From positions 2,212,001 through 2,276,000 of the forward strand of contig NZ_JADBEC010000001.1 of assembly GCF_014873945.1 (NCBI RefSeq): a stretch of 64,000 bases of DNA, written 5' to 3'. Both the position numbers and the translations under genes were made by a program. How positions within the stretch are numbered: position 1 is the first letter of the stretch; each line of letters begins with the position of its first letter. The stretch is from Rhizobium viscosum (lineage in GTDB: Bacteria > Pseudomonadota > Alphaproteobacteria > Rhizobiales > Rhizobiaceae). Below the pieces are notes generated by a model. That model did not search any database, was not told the DNA's origin, and saw only the letters and a program-made list of their open reading frames with translations. Of the stretch, positions 35,805-46,172 are shown piece by piece.

Positions 35805-35997
35805 TCAATCAGCCCATCAATAATGCGACCCAACCCGCTTACGGAAACCGGGCGTAGCGCGGAATCATAGGCGGCTTATACTTGATAAATCCTTACCAGC
35901 CTATGACTTGCGCGGACGTGTCCTGCAAGCGCAATGTTACAGATAACATTATTGTGGCCAAGATTTGGCCCCAATCGGCTGTGCTGCCCTTTGGAAC

Positions 35998-36951
35998 TTA
36001 CAGATTGCGGCCCATGGCGAGGAACTTCTGGCGGCGGTCGTTGCGCAACTGTTCGCCGGAGCGGGAAGCCATTTCGGCCAGCGCATTGGAGATCATATCG
36101 CCGGTGGCGGCGATGACGCTGTCGGGATCACGGTGTGCGCCGCCGAGCGGCTCGGGAATGATGCCATCGATAACGCCGAGCGCCTTCAAGTCCTCCGCCG
36201 TGATCTTCATGTTGGTCGCAGCTTCCTTGGCGCGGGTGGAATCGCGCCAGAGGATCGAGGCGGCACCTTCCGGTGAGATGACGCTGTAGATCGAATGTTC
36301 GAGCATGTAGACGCGGTTGCCGGTGGCAATCGCGATCGCGCCGCCCGAGCCGCCTTCGCCGATGACGATCGAGATCAGCGGCACCTTGACGCCGAGGCAC
36401 ATCTCGGTCGAGCGGGCGATGGCCTCGGCCTGACCGCGCTCTTCGGCGCCGACACCCGGATAGGCGCCTGCGGTATCGACGAGAGTAATGACGGGAAGCT
36501 GAAAACGATCCGCCATTTCGAGGATGCGGATCGCCTTGCGATAACCTTCAGGACGGGCGCTGCCGAAATTATGCTTCAGGCGGCTCTTGGTGTCATTGCC
36601 CTTTTCCTGGCCGATGACGGCGACCGGCTGGCCACGGAAACGGGCAAGACCGGCCTGGATGGCGGCATCCTCGGAAAATTTGCGGTCGCCGGCAAGCGGC
36701 GTGAATTCCTGGAAGAGCGTCTTGGCATAATCGACGAAATGCGGACGCTGCGGATGGCGCGCGACCTGCGTCTTCTGCCAGGCGTTGAGCTTCGAATAGA
36801 TCTCGACGATCGCCTCGCGGACGCGGACTTCGAGCCTGCCGACTTCGTCGGAGGTGTCGATGCTTTCGTCTTCCGTCGCCAGCTTCTTAAGCTCGATGAT
36901 CTTACCTTCGAGGTCGGAGATCGGCTTTTCGAAGTCGAGATAGTTGTGCAT
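35998..36951 (-). CDS. accA: Acetyl-CoA carboxylase carboxyltransferase subunit alpha
   Basis: 317 residues, typical AccA. It transfers the carboxyl group from biotin to acetyl-CoA to give malonyl-CoA for fatty acid synthesis, with AccD as partner. The crotonase-like core is plain: [16 protein letters not shown], then [18 protein letters not shown] and [12 protein letters not shown]. It lies downstream of xerD on the same strand (62-bp gap), a conserved order in rhizobia. Perfect small inverted repeats at 35933-35950 and 35956-35970 follow its stop. Confidence 0.96.
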   Translation of the reverse strand: MHNYLDFEKPISDLEGKIIELKKLATEDESIDTSDEVGRLEVRVREAIVEIYSKLNAWQKTQVARHPQRPHFVDYAKTLFQEFTPLAGDRKFSEDAAIQAGLARFRGQPVAVIGQEKGNDTKSRLKHNFGSARPEGYRKAIRILEMADRFQLPVITLVDTAGAYPGVGAEERGQAEAIARSTEMCLGVKVPLISIVIGEGGSGGAIAIATGNRVYMLEHSIYSVISPEGAASILWRDSTRAKEAATNMKITAEDLKALGVIDGIIPEPLGGAHRDPDSVIAATGDMISNALAEMASRSGEQLRNDRRQKFLAMGRNL

Positions 36952-37013
36952 GAGGTGCGTTTCCGTTCCTTGTGCGCGGGACAGTTTCCTGGTTCCGTCC
37001 CTTGTCGCCGGTC

Positions 37014-37967
37014 CTATTCGTGCTTTTTCGCCTGTTTTGCAAGGGGGTGGTGCGTATGGACGAGCTGCTGGAGCCGTTCTTCCAGAACATGCGTATAGAT
37101 TTGTGTCGTCGAAATGTCCGAATGACCGAGGAGTTCCTGCACCACGCGCAGGTCCGCGCCATTGGCCAGAAGGTGGCTCGCGAAGGCGTGTCGCATGACG
37201 TGCGGCGAAATCATCGACGGTGTGAGGCCGGCTCGGATTGCCAGATTCTTGAGATCGCGGGCGAAAACCTGGCGCGGCAAGTATCCCTCTTTCGAGGCGG
37301 CCGGGAAGAGCCAGGGGCTCTCCTGGGGCTGTTTTGATGCGGCGTTTTCAGACGCCAGCATGCGGCCGTAGGCTTTCAGCGCGGCAATGGCTGATTGGGA
37401 AAGGGGCACCAGCCGCTCCTTGTTGCCCTTGCCGCGGATCATCAGAAAGCGGCCCTCCTGATCGAGAACGCGGGCGGGAAGCGAGACGAGTTCGCTGACG
37501 CGCATGCCGGTGGCGTAGAGCAGTTCCAGCAGCGCCAGCATGCGCAGGCGATGAAGCTGGCCGGGGGCTGGGTCGGCGGCTTCGGCTTCCGCCTGCGAGA
37601 GCAGCTTCGTTACCTCCCCGACGCCCATGGTTTTCGGAAGCGCCCGACCTTTCTTCGGCGCATCAAGAATGCCGGTCGGATCGTCGGTGCGCAGGCCCTC
37701 GGCATAGAGGAATTTGTAGAACTGGCGCATGGCGGCAAGGCGACGGGCCTGCGATGAAGGCTTGAAACCCTGTGCGGATAGCGAGGCGAGATAAGCGCCG
37801 AGATCGCCTGAAGCCGCCTCCGTCAGGCGGATGCTGCGGCCGTGGAGGAAGGAGCGCAAGTCGTCCAGATCGCGTTCGTAGGATTGCAGCGTATTGACCG
37901 CAGCACCCCGCTCGGCACTCATCATTTCCAGGAATGATTCCACATGGACGCGGCCGAGATCCTTCAT
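37014..37967 (-). CDS. xerD: Site-specific tyrosine recombinase XerD
   Basis: 317-residue recombinase resolving chromosome dimers at dif with XerC. N-terminal SAM-like core-binding domain, then the catalytic domain with R156, K180, H256, R259, H282 and nucleophile Y291 all in place ([11 protein letters not shown] and [15 protein letters not shown]). It is not linked to any mobile element here, and flanking genes are housekeeping, so the chromosomal Xer role fits. A small membrane-protein gene precedes it by 4 bp. Confidence 0.94.
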   Translation of the reverse strand: MKDLGRVHVESFLEMMSAERGAAVNTLQSYERDLDDLRSFLHGRSIRLTEAASGDLGAYLASLSAQGFKPSSQARRLAAMRQFYKFLYAEGLRTDDPTGILDAPKKGRALPKTMGVGEVTKLLSQAEAEAADPAPGQLHRLRMLALLELLYATGMRVSELVSLPARVLDQEGRFLMIRGKGNKERLVPLSQSAIAALKAYGRMLASENAASKQPQESPWLFPAASKEGYLPRQVFARDLKNLAIRAGLTPSMISPHVMRHAFASHLLANGADLRVVQELLGHSDISTTQIYTHVLEERLQQLVHTHHPLAKQAKKHE

Positions 37968-37971
37968 CGCG

Positions 37972-38148
37972 TCACTTCTTCGTCGTGTTGATCGTGCCTG
38001 TCGAGGGCGGGTTTACCCGCTCGGAGGGGATGCGGATCGTCACGTCCCGCTCTTGCGGTTCGACGAAGGTGACGAGCGCCCACATCGCTCCATAGATCAG
38101 TCCGGCGATGACCGCCAAGACGGACAGGAAACGGATCAGGCTCGGCAT
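37972..38148 (-). CDS. Small single-helix membrane protein of unknown function
   Basis: 58 residues with one hydrophobic helix ([24 protein letters not shown]) followed by a periplasmic-type tail ([17 protein letters not shown]). AAGGAG lies 8 bases before the ATG at 38148. It overlaps no other gene and is 4 bp upstream of xerD. Longer readings back to 38493 run into the opposite-strand aroK gene and are rejected. Conserved in rhizobia next to xerD from memory of such neighbourhoods; role unknown. Confidence 0.7.
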   Translation of the reverse strand: MPSLIRFLSVLAVIAGLIYGAMWALVTFVEPQERDVTIRIPSERVNPPSTGTINTTKK

Positions 38149-38296
38149 CCGGCTACTCCTTAGAACTCTGCTTCTGTTATAAGAAGCATGTTTGCAAGTG
38201 CAAGAAGCGGCAGTGAGACCATGATTCCCTTGCCCGCGACTTGACGCTACACCCGCATTTGTCGATACCGTTTGCAAACAAAGTGTGAATGGACCG

Positions 38297-38887
38297 ATGA
38301 GTGAACCGCCAGTTTCCGTTGCTGACAGCCTGAGAGACAGAGCTCGCGCCGCGCTCGGTTCACGCAATCTGATCCTCGTCGGCCTTATGGGAGCCGGAAA
38401 ATCCTCAGTCGGCCGCCTCGTTGCGCACCAGCTCGGCATTCCCTTCATCGACAGCGATATTGAGATCGAGCGTGTTTCGCGCATGACGATCACTGAGCTT
38501 TTCGCAGCCTATGGAGAAGAAGAGTTTCGGGCGCTCGAAGCGCGGGTGATGAAGCGCCTGCTGAAAGGCGGCCCGCGCGTCGTCTCTACCGGCGGCGGCG
38601 CCTTCATCAACGCCCGCACGCGCAGGCACATCAAGAAGGGCGGCCTTTCGGTCTGGCTGAAGGCCGATCTCGACGTGCTCTGGGACCGGGTCAACAAGCG
38701 CGATACACGTCCGCTGCTGAAGACAGAAAATCCGAAGCAGACGCTCGAAAATCTGATGAATGCCCGCTACCCCGTTTATGCCGAGGCCGATCTTACGGTG
38801 CTTTCGCGCGACGTGCGCAAGGAAGTCATGGCCGATGAAGTGCTGAGAGCCGTGGTCGAGGCCCAGAAGGAAAGTGCAGTATCATGA
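38297..38887 (+). CDS. aroK: Shikimate kinase
   Basis: ATP-dependent phosphorylation of shikimate in aromatic amino acid synthesis. The 196-residue protein has the P-loop GLMGAGKS at 29-36, the shikimate-binding DSDIE, and RxxE-type EEEFRALE with STGGGAF. A GTG at 38285 could add four residues. The stop overlaps the aroB start by four bases, so the two enzymes are made together. Confidence 0.95.
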   Translation: MSEPPVSVADSLRDRARAALGSRNLILVGLMGAGKSSVGRLVAHQLGIPFIDSDIEIERVSRMTITELFAAYGEEEFRALEARVMKRLLKGGPRVVSTGGGAFINARTRRHIKKGGLSVWLKADLDVLWDRVNKRDTRPLLKTENPKQTLENLMNARYPVYAEADLTVLSRDVRKEVMADEVLRAVVEAQKESAVS

Positions 38888-40014
38888 ACGCGATCACCTC
38901 CGCTTCCGCCGTCCGCAAGGTGCATGTCCCGCTTGGCGAACGTGCTTATGACATTCTGATCGGGCCAGGGCTGATCGCAAGCGCAGGCTCCGAGATTGCC
39001 TCGCGGATCAAGGGTCGCAAGGCGGCCATCATCACCGACGAGCATGTGGCACCGCTTTATCTCGATGCATTGAAGGCAAGCCTTGATGCCGTCGGCATCG
39101 TTTCGGCAGCTGTCGTGCTGCCGGCCGGAGAAAAGACCAAGAGCTTCGAGCATCTGATCAATGTCTGCGACAAGGTTCTGGAAGCGCGTGTCGAACGCAA
39201 TGACTATGTTATCGCGCTCGGTGGCGGCGTCATCGGCGACCTCACGGGTTTTGCGGCCGGCATCGTCAGGCGCGGCGTGCGCTTCGTACAGATACCAACC
39301 TCGCTGCTCGCTCAGGTGGATTCTTCCGTCGGCGGCAAGACCGGCATCAATAGCCGCCACGGCAAGAATCTCGTCGGGGTCTTCCATCAGCCGAATCTGG
39401 TTCTCGCCGATACGGATGTGCTCAATTCGCTGAGCGAGCGTGAGTTCCGCGCAGGCTATGCCGAGGTCGCCAAATACGGGTTGATCGACAAGCCGGATTT
39501 CTTCGCCTGGCTGGAGAAAAACTGGCAGGCGGTCTTTGCCGGCGGTTCCGAGCGGATCGAGGCGATTGCCGTGAGCTGCCAGGCCAAGGCGGATGTTGTC
39601 GTTGCCGATGAACATGAAAATGGCCAGCGGGCTTTGCTCAATCTCGGGCATACGTTCGGCCACGCGCTGGAGGCTGCGACCGCCTATGACAGCAGCCGCC
39701 TCGTGCATGGCGAAGGCGTTTCGATCGGCATGGTGCTGGCGCATGAATTTTCGGCACGCATGAATCTCGCAAGCCCCGATGATGCCCGCCGCGTCGAGGC
39801 GCATCTAAAGGCTGTCGGCCTGCCGACCCGCATGTCGGAAATTCCGGGCACCCTGCCGCCGGCCGAAGTGCTGATGGATGCGATCGCGCAGGACAAGAAG
39901 GTCAAGGGCGGCAAGCTTACCTTCATCCTCACCCGCGGCATCGGCCAGTCATTCGTCGCCGATGACGTGCCGGCTTCCGAAGTCATCAGCTTTCTGAAGG
40001 AAAAACATCCCTGA
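38884..40014 (+). CDS. aroB: 3-dehydroquinate synthase
   Basis: 376-residue NAD- and metal-dependent enzyme of the shikimate pathway, converting DAHP to 3-dehydroquinate. It shows GGGVIGDLTGFAAG, the substrate block PTSLLAQVDSSVGGKTGIN, and the metal histidines in NLGHTFGHALE and HGEGVSIGM. It overlaps aroK at its start and the CNNM/CorC gene by one base (TGATG) at its end. Confidence 0.96.
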   Translation: MNAITSASAVRKVHVPLGERAYDILIGPGLIASAGSEIASRIKGRKAAIITDEHVAPLYLDALKASLDAVGIVSAAVVLPAGEKTKSFEHLINVCDKVLEARVERNDYVIALGGGVIGDLTGFAAGIVRRGVRFVQIPTSLLAQVDSSVGGKTGINSRHGKNLVGVFHQPNLVLADTDVLNSLSEREFRAGYAEVAKYGLIDKPDFFAWLEKNWQAVFAGGSERIEAIAVSCQAKADVVVADEHENGQRALLNLGHTFGHALEAATAYDSSRLVHGEGVSIGMVLAHEFSARMNLASPDDARRVEAHLKAVGLPTRMSEIPGTLPPAEVLMDAIAQDKKVKGGKLTFILTRGIGQSFVADDVPASEVISFLKEKHP

Positions 40015-41324
40015 TGTCAGTCGAGGGCACCCTGGCGTTTTTGTCGGTCTACTGGCCGGAGATCCTTTCGATCGTGGCCCTGGTATTGATGTCTGCCTTC
40101 TTTTCGGGATCGGAAACCGCGCTGACCGCCGTTTCGAGAAGCCGGATCCATACGCTGGAAGCCAATGGCGATGAGCGTGCCGGTCTCGTCAGAACCCTCA
40201 TCGAGCGTCGTGACCGGCTGATCGGTGCGCTGCTGATCGGCAACAATCTCGCCAACATCCTGTCGTCGTCGCTGGCGACAAGCGTATTTCTGGGGATCTT
40301 CGGCAATTCCGGCGTGGCACTGGCAACGCTTGCCATGACCATCATCCTCGTCATCTTCGCGGAGGTTCTGCCGAAGAGCTGGGCGATCTCGACGCCGGAG
40401 CGTTTTGCGCTCAATGTTGCAATACCGACGCGGATCTTCGTCGCCGTGGTCGGTCCACTCTCTTCTTTCGTCAATGCGATCGTGCGCCAGATCCTTGGCC
40501 TCTTCGGCATCAACCTCTCGCGCGAAGTGTCGATGCTGTCAGCCCATGAGGAGCTGCGCGGCGCCGTCGACCTGCTGCATCGCGAGGGGTCTGTCGTCAA
40601 GGCCGACCGTGACCGTCTCGGGGGCGTACTCGATCTCGGCGAACTCGAGCTTTCCGATATCATGGTCCACCGCATGGCGATGCGGGCGATTAATGCCGAC
40701 GATCCGCCGGAATCCGTGGTCCGGGCGATCCTCGAAAGTCCTTATACGCGCATGCCGCTGTGGCGCGGTACGATCGACAACATCATCGGCGTCGTGCACG
40801 CCAAGGATCTGCTCAGGGCGCTTGCCGAACCGAACATGGAGCCGCAGCAGCTCGATATCGTGAAGATCGCCCAAAAGCCCTGGTTCGTGCCCGACAGTAC
40901 CAATCTCGAAGACCAGCTCAATGCCTTCTTGCGCCGCAAGCAGCATTTCGCCGTCGTCGTCGACGAATATGGCGAGGTGCAGGGCATCGTGACGCTCGAG
41001 GACATTCTGGAGGAAATCGTCGGCGATATCTCCGACGAGCACGATATCGACATGCAGGGCGTGCGACAGGAGGCTGATGGTTCCATCGTCGTCGATGGCG
41101 GCGTGCCGATCCGGGATCTCAACCGCGCGCTGGACTGGAACCTGCCGGACGAGGAGGCGACGACGATCGCGGGCCTCGTCATCCATGAATCGATGACCAT
41201 TCCCGAAGAGCGGCAGGCCTTCACCTTTTACGGCAAGCGCTTCGTCGTCATGAAGCGGGAAAAGAACCGCATCACCAAGCTGCGTATCCGCCCCGCCGAG
41301 GAAGACGAGACGAAATCCGTCTGA
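40014..41324 (+). CDS. CNNM/CorC-type membrane protein with CBS pair
   Basis: 436 residues. The N-terminal CNNM domain has three to four membrane helices and the signature SGSETALTAVSR; two CBS domains follow (about 200-330); the C-terminal CorC/HlyC domain contains DGGVPIRDLNRALDW. Family members export or regulate Mg2+ or other divalent cations. It is coupled to aroB by the TGATG overlap, an arrangement common in alphaproteobacteria though no metabolic link is obvious. Confidence 0.9.
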   Translation: MSVEGTLAFLSVYWPEILSIVALVLMSAFFSGSETALTAVSRSRIHTLEANGDERAGLVRTLIERRDRLIGALLIGNNLANILSSSLATSVFLGIFGNSGVALATLAMTIILVIFAEVLPKSWAISTPERFALNVAIPTRIFVAVVGPLSSFVNAIVRQILGLFGINLSREVSMLSAHEELRGAVDLLHREGSVVKADRDRLGGVLDLGELELSDIMVHRMAMRAINADDPPESVVRAILESPYTRMPLWRGTIDNIIGVVHAKDLLRALAEPNMEPQQLDIVKIAQKPWFVPDSTNLEDQLNAFLRRKQHFAVVVDEYGEVQGIVTLEDILEEIVGDISDEHDIDMQGVRQEADGSIVVDGGVPIRDLNRALDWNLPDEEATTIAGLVIHESMTIPEERQAFTFYGKRFVVMKREKNRITKLRIRPAEEDETKSV

Positions 41325-41384
41325 TTATAGCCTTCATGCCGGCAAGGAAATCTCCTGATGCCGGCTCATTCCGCAGGATCTGAC

Positions 41385-41864
41385 ATGTTCGACATCATCT
41401 GGCGCTCCGTCGTCATCGGCATCGGGGCAACCATCCTCATGGATCTCTGGGCGATCCTGCTCGCAAAGCTCGGGGTGACGTCGTCACCGAACTGGGCGCC
41501 GGCCGGCCGCTGGTTCTGGCACCTCGGCAAGGGCAAGGTCTTTCACGATAATATCACTGATGCCGCGCCCTATGCCAACGAGCTGGCGCTCGGCTGGATC
41601 GGCCACTACGTGGTCGGAATCCTCTACGGTATTCTGCTGGCGATCTTCGTCGGTCCGGCCTGGTTTGCCGCGCCGACTTTCCTGCCGGCCTGGATCCTCG
41701 GCATCGTCACCGTCGGTGCGGGCTGGTTCCTGATGCAGCCGGGTCTCGGGCTTGGCTGGGCGGCTTCGAAGACGTCGAACCCCACGAAGGTCCGGGTGCT
41801 CAATCTGCTCGCCCATACCGTCTTCGGTTTCGGGCTCTACGCGACGGCGCTTATTATCCGCTAG
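41385..41864 (+). CDS. DUF2938-family inner-membrane protein
   Basis: 159 residues with four hydrophobic helices, e.g. SVVIGIGATILMDLWAILL and YVVGILYGILLAIFVGPAWF. Typical DUF2938 blocks are WRFGRWFWHLxKGKVFHDxI-like (WFWHLGKGKVFHDNI) and GLGWAASKTPNP-like. Function unknown. AGGATCTGAC precedes the ATG at 41385. The TAG stop lies within an intergenic repeat element. Confidence 0.82.
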   Translation: MFDIIWRSVVIGIGATILMDLWAILLAKLGVTSSPNWAPAGRWFWHLGKGKVFHDNITDAAPYANELALGWIGHYVVGILYGILLAIFVGPAWFAAPTFLPAWILGIVTVGAGWFLMQPGLGLGWAASKTSNPTKVRVLNLLAHTVFGFGLYATALIIR

Positions 41865-41915
41865 AGCAACTCCAGCAAAAGCGCGCAGCGGTTTTGCGTC
41901 CGGAATTGCGTGAAG
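41861..41915. repeat. Rhizobial intergenic repeat, copy B (supplies the DUF2938 stop)
   Basis: Inverse copy of the 21955-22009 element: CTAGAGCAACTCCAGC through GGTTTTGCGTCCGGAATTG to GCGTGAAG. Only a few positions differ over about 50 bases. Its outer CTAG provides the TAG of the DUF2938 gene (41862-41864). It ends 6 bp from the bolA stop. Confidence 0.82.
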
Positions 41916-41921
41916 CAAGCA

Positions 41922-42203
41922 CTACCAGCGCGTCGGTTCGCCTGGCGCTGCCGGCTCGACGGCCAACGCGTGAAGCCCGGCATCCAGCTCGGGCTTCAAG
42001 AGGTCGGTGATCGCCCTATGCCGTTGCAGCCGGGACATGCCGACGAATTTTGCAGAGACGATGCGAACGCGCATATGCGTCTCGCCGGTACCCGTCATGT
42101 CCGGCTGGTGGCCGGCGTGCAGATGGCTCTCGTTGATGACGGAGAGGCGTTCGGGTGCGAAGGTCGCCTTGAGCTTCTCTTCGATGCTGGTCTGGAGTGT
42201 CAT
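41922..42203 (-). CDS. BolA-family protein
   Basis: 93 residues with the BolA fold: LSVINESHLHAGH, then THMRVRIVSAKFVGMSRLQRHRAI. The conserved His residues bind a [2Fe-2S] cluster with monothiol glutaredoxins, linking the family to iron and stress responses. I used the Met at 42203; the extension to 42266 has no family match. It is divergent from the J-domain protein gene. Confidence 0.9.
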   Translation of the reverse strand: MTLQTSIEEKLKATFAPERLSVINESHLHAGHQPDMTGTGETHMRVRIVSAKFVGMSRLQRHRAITDLLKPELDAGLHALAVEPAAPGEPTRW

Positions 42204-42308
42204 TGCCGGGTCTTCTGAGTTCACGAAAAAGGTTCCCACCAAGCCAGCAACATTCCCGTTTGTCAATTCTTGTTGTCAGCAGTCAGCAGCCCCATAATTA
42301 GCGCCGCC

Positions 42309-42929
42309 ATGAGACTTGATTCCAAATATTTCGATCGCATCCGAACGCGCCGCAGGCGAGAGCAGGAGCCCGAACAGGCGCCTCCAAGCTGTCAGTGGGA
42401 TGGCTGCGACAAAAAAGGTACGCATCGCGCTCCTGTGGGACGCAATGCGGAAGGCCAGTTCTTTTTGTTCTGCTTCGAGCACGTCAAGGACTACAACAAG
42501 GGATACAATTATTTCTCCGGCCTCTCGGACGGCGAGATCGCACGCTACCAGAAGGAGGCGATCACCGGTCACCGCCCCACCTGGACGGTCGGCGTCAACA
42601 AGGATGCCAAGAACAGCCCGCTGCATGCCGAAGTTCGCTCCGGCGCCTATTCGCGCGTGCGTGATCCGTTCGGTTTTGTGAAGGAAGGTGGCGGCAAGGG
42701 CAGCGGCCCGCGTTTCCCGCAGGCCCGCAAGCTGAAATCGCTGGAAGCCAAGGCTTTCGACACGATGGGACTTGCAGCCAACGCCACCTCGGCGGAGATC
42801 AAGAGCAAGTACAAGGAACTGGTCAAGAAGCATCACCCCGATGCGAATGGCGGCGATCGCGGTTCGGAAGAGCGTTTCCGCGCCGTCATCCAGGCCTATC
42901 AATTATTGAAGCAGAACGGTTTTTGTTAA
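42309..42929 (+). CDS. J-domain protein with a C-terminal J domain
   Basis: 206 residues. The J domain is at the C-terminus (about 153-203: FDTMGLAANATSAEIKSKYKELVKKHHPDAN, with HPD), the reverse of DnaJ. The N-terminal half holds a Cys pair (CQWDGC) and conserved FCFEHVKDYNKGYNYF. It should stimulate an Hsp70 ATPase. In rhizobia it commonly lies just upstream of cobS, as here. The ATG at 42309 was chosen over 42270 because the family begins at MRLDSKYFDRI. Confidence 0.88.
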   Translation: MRLDSKYFDRIRTRRRREQEPEQAPPSCQWDGCDKKGTHRAPVGRNAEGQFFLFCFEHVKDYNKGYNYFSGLSDGEIARYQKEAITGHRPTWTVGVNKDAKNSPLHAEVRSGAYSRVRDPFGFVKEGGGKGSGPRFPQARKLKSLEAKAFDTMGLAANATSAEIKSKYKELVKKHHPDANGGDRGSEERFRAVIQAYQLLKQNGFC

Positions 42930-43238
42930 TTCCCGTCCTTGCTCTTAAGCTTCAATCGGGTATGGTCCACATCGGCTGAGGCCGCAGGCAACCGCGGCAT
43001 ATATATTTGTGCGTTTTCCCGACATCGCCTCTGCCGACCTTCCGGACGCGGCGTTTCTTGTCCGGGACTCTTTCAAGAATGCCCGCCAGCGGTCATTATC
43101 CCGCCGAGGTTTCGTTTCAGTCCCGGAGAAGTATCGCCGACGTTCCGACCCTTGGAGAACGCGAAACAGATACTGCGGCGCATGGCTGCGCAATGGCTGA
43201 GATAGTGTGGTCGGGTGGCCGTCACCCGCCTTGGAGAC
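42930..43238. other. Intergenic region upstream of cobS
   Basis: 309 bp. Short open frames exist but none has a ribosome site or recognisable likeness. A CGGGTG-GCCG-TCACCCG-type hairpin at about 43211-43227 lies just ahead of cobS. I looked for the conserved blocks of a cobalamin riboswitch and did not find them. Confidence 0.5.
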
Positions 43239-43241
43239 ATG

Positions 43242-44234
43242 ATGAGCAAGATTGACCTTGATATTTCCGAACTGCCCGATACCACCGTTTCGGTCCGGGA
43301 GGTCTTCGGCATCGATTCCGACATTCGTGTGCCCGCCTACAGCAAGGGCGACGCCTATGTTCCGGATCTCGACTCCGACTATCTCTTCGACCGCGAGACG
43401 ACGCTCGCGATCCTCGCGGGCTTCGCCCATAACCGACGCGTGATGATCTCCGGGTACCACGGTACGGGTAAGTCTTCGCATATCGAGCAGGTTGCCGCGC
43501 GCCTCAACTGGCCTTGCGTGCGTATCAACCTCGACAGCCATGTCAGCCGTATCGATCTCGTCGGCAAGGACGCGATCGTCGTCAAGGACGGGCTGCAGGT
43601 CACCGAATTCAAGGACGGCATCCTGCCCTGGGCCTACCAGCACAATGTCGCGCTCGTCTTCGACGAATATGATGCCGGCCGCCCCGACGTGATGTTCGTC
43701 ATCCAGCGTGTGCTGGAATCCTCCGGCCGCCTGACCCTGCTCGACCAGAGCCGCGTCATCCGTCCTCACCCGGCCTTCCGCCTGTTTGCGACCGCCAACA
43801 CCATCGGTCTTGGCGACACGACTGGCCTCTATCACGGCACGCAGCAGATCAACCAGGCGCAGATGGACCGCTGGTCGATCGTCTCGACGCTGAACTATCT
43901 GCCGCACGACCACGAAGTGAATATCGTCGCCGCCAAGGTGAAGAGCTTCGGCAAGGACAAGGAAGGCCGCGATACCGTTTCCAAGATGGTCCGCGTTGCG
44001 GATCTCACACGCGCTTCGTTCATGAACGGTGATCTCTCCACGGTCATGAGCCCGCGTACTGTCATCACCTGGGCCGAGAATGCCGAGATCTTCGGTGATA
44101 TCGCCTTCGCCTTCCGCGTCACCTTCCTCAACAAGTGCGACGAGCTGGAGCGTCCTCTGGTGGCCGAGCATTATCAGCGCGCCTTCGGCGTGGAACTGAA
44201 GGAAAGCGCTGCCAACATCGTGCTGGGGGCTTAA
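43242..44234 (+). CDS. cobS: Cobaltochelatase subunit CobS (AAA+ ATPase)
   Basis: 330-residue MoxR-type AAA+ ATPase. Together with CobT and CobN it inserts cobalt into hydrogenobyrinate a,c-diamide in the aerobic cobalamin pathway. The Walker A motif GYHGTGKS is at 71-78 and the Walker B region ALVFDEYDA near 142. GGAG is found shortly upstream of two adjacent ATGs (43239 and 43242). cobT follows by 13 bp; cobN is not in the window. Confidence 0.95.
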   Translation: MSKIDLDISELPDTTVSVREVFGIDSDIRVPAYSKGDAYVPDLDSDYLFDRETTLAILAGFAHNRRVMISGYHGTGKSSHIEQVAARLNWPCVRINLDSHVSRIDLVGKDAIVVKDGLQVTEFKDGILPWAYQHNVALVFDEYDAGRPDVMFVIQRVLESSGRLTLLDQSRVIRPHPAFRLFATANTIGLGDTTGLYHGTQQINQAQMDRWSIVSTLNYLPHDHEVNIVAAKVKSFGKDKEGRDTVSKMVRVADLTRASFMNGDLSTVMSPRTVITWAENAEIFGDIAFAFRVTFLNKCDELERPLVAEHYQRAFGVELKESAANIVLGA

Positions 44235-44247
44235 GGGCCAGTCGATC

Positions 44248-46149
44248 ATGGCATCTCGTGGTGACAATTCGAAAGCAAAGCCTGGTGCGCCCGTCGATGT
44301 CGAGCCGCTGCGGCGGGCGATAACGGGCTGCGTGCGCGCAATCGCAGGCGATGACCAGGTCGAGGTAGCCTTCGCCAATGAGCGTCCCGGCATGACGGGC
44401 GAGCGCATTCGTCTGCCGGAGCTTTCCAAGCGTCCGACGGCGCATGAGCTGGCAGTGACGCGCGGCCTTGGTGATTCCATGGCACTGCGTATCGCCTGCC
44501 ACGACGAGAAGGTCCATTCCAGCATGGCGCCGCAGGGCTCGGATGCCCGGGCGATCTTCGACGCTGTCGAGCAGGCGCGCGTGGAATCGATCGGTTCCCT
44601 GCGGATGGAAGGCATGGCTGCCAATCTGCGTTCCATGACCGAGGAGAAGTACGCCAAGGCGAATTTCACCGGCATCGAACGGCAGGAAGATGCGCCGATT
44701 GGCGAAGCCGTTGCGATGATGGTGCGCGAAAAGCTCACCGGCCAGAGGCCGCCGGCTTCGGCCGGAAAAGTTCTCGACCTGTGGCGTTCCTTCATCGAGG
44801 ACAAGGCCGGCAGCGAGCTCGACAACCTCTCCGGTGTCATCAACGACCAGCAGGCCTTCTCGAAGGTTATTCGCAACATGCTCTCGGCCATGGAGATGGC
44901 TGAGGAATATGGCGATGACGACAGTGATCCTGACGCCGACGATCAGTCCAGCGATGATGATCAGCCGACCGGTGACGAGCAGAACGAGGATGAGGTCGAC
45001 GAGGATGCCGGCAGCGATGCCGCACCCGTCGAGGACAGCGAAGTCTCCGATGAGCAGATGGAGGACGGCGAAACCGAAGGCGCCGAAATCTCCGACGACG
45101 ACATGATGGAAGAAGGTGAGGACGATTCCGAGACTCCGGGCGAAACCCGCCGTCCGAATACGCCATTCGCCGATTTCAACGAGAAGGTCGACTACCACGT
45201 CTATACGGAAGAGTTCGACGAGATCATCACGGCCGAGGAGCTATGTGATGCCGCCGAACTGGAGCGCCTGCGCGCTTTCCTCGACAAGCAGCTTGCACAT
45301 CTTCAGGGTGCTGTCGGCCGTCTTGCCAACCGCCTGCAGCGCAAGCTGATGGCGCAGCAGAACCGTTCCTGGGATTTCGATCTCGAGGAAGGCTATCTCG
45401 ATACGGCGCGCCTGCAGCGTATCATCATCGATCCGACACAGCCGCTCTCCTTCAAGATGGAGCGCGACACGCAGTTCCGCGATACGGTCGTGACATTGCT
45501 GATCGACAATTCCGGCTCCATGCGCGGCCGGCCGATCACGGTTGCGGCCACCTGCGCCGATATCCTGGCGCGCACGCTCGAGCGCTGCGGCGTCAAGGTC
45601 GAGATCCTCGGCTTTACGACGAAGGCCTGGAAGGGCGGTCAGGCACGCGAGAGCTGGCTTGCGAATGGCAAGCCGCAGACGCCCGGCCGTCTCAACGACC
45701 TGCGCCATATCGTCTACAAGTCTGCCGATGCCCCGTGGCGGCGCGCGCGCACCAATCTCGGCCTGATGATGCGCGAAGGCCTGCTCAAGGAAAACATCGA
45801 TGGCGAGGCGCTGATCTGGGCGCATAATCGCCTGCTGGCCCGGCGCGAACAGCGCCGCATTCTGATGATGATTTCGGATGGTGCGCCGGTCGATGATTCC
45901 ACGCTATCGGTCAATCCGGGCAATTATCTGGAGCGGCATCTGCGCGCCGTGATCGAGCAGATCGAGACGCGTTCTCCGGTCGAGCTTCTGGCAATCGGCA
46001 TCGGCCATGACGTGACGCGTTACTATCGCCGCGCCGTGACAATTGTCGATGCCGACGAGCTTGCAGGCGCCATGACCGAGCAGCTTGCCGAATTGTTCGA
46101 GGATCATGCCGCGCAGCCGCGCGGTGGCCGTCTGCGCCGCGCTGGCTGA
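44248..46149 (+). CDS. cobT: Cobaltochelatase subunit CobT
   Basis: 633 residues, partner of CobS. The N-terminal region is followed by a strongly acidic low-complexity linker (about residues 215-300, mostly Asp and Glu) and a C-terminal von Willebrand A domain with the MIDAS motif [10 protein letters not shown] near residue 418 and a later SDGAPVDD. The acidic linker and MIDAS are the family's hallmarks. It is in an operon with cobS. The phytase-like gene starts 23 bp later and may be co-transcribed. Confidence 0.95.
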   Translation: MASRGDNSKAKPGAPVDVEPLRRAITGCVRAIAGDDQVEVAFANERPGMTGERIRLPELSKRPTAHELAVTRGLGDSMALRIACHDEKVHSSMAPQGSDARAIFDAVEQARVESIGSLRMEGMAANLRSMTEEKYAKANFTGIERQEDAPIGEAVAMMVREKLTGQRPPASAGKVLDLWRSFIEDKAGSELDNLSGVINDQQAFSKVIRNMLSAMEMAEEYGDDDSDPDADDQSSDDDQPTGDEQNEDEVDEDAGSDAAPVEDSEVSDEQMEDGETEGAEISDDDMMEEGEDDSETPGETRRPNTPFADFNEKVDYHVYTEEFDEIITAEELCDAAELERLRAFLDKQLAHLQGAVGRLANRLQRKLMAQQNRSWDFDLEEGYLDTARLQRIIIDPTQPLSFKMERDTQFRDTVVTLLIDNSGSMRGRPITVAATCADILARTLERCGVKVEILGFTTKAWKGGQARESWLANGKPQTPGRLNDLRHIVYKSADAPWRRARTNLGLMMREGLLKENIDGEALIWAHNRLLARREQRRILMMISDGAPVDDSTLSVNPGNYLERHLRAVIEQIETRSPVELLAIGIGHDVTRYYRRAVTIVDADELAGAMTEQLAELFEDHAAQPRGGRLRRAG

Positions 46150-46172
46150 TACTGTCCCGGGGAAATATCCGC

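Noticed and set aside
37014..37967. Integrase marking a genomic island
   Set aside because: The recombinase has the size and motifs of XerD and sits among housekeeping genes accA and aroK, with no att repeats or cargo.
37972..38493. A 173-codon reading of the small gene before xerD
   Set aside because: Its first two-thirds are antisense to aroK; the 58-residue version has its own ribosome site and a sensible membrane helix.
42930..43238. Cobalamin riboswitch before cobS
   Set aside because: I could not find the conserved B12-box or the expected core helices; only a small hairpin near the start is visible.
42945..44891. A 648-codon minus-strand open frame over cobS/cobT
   Set aside because: Antisense to two well-recognised genes, with no family likeness of its own.
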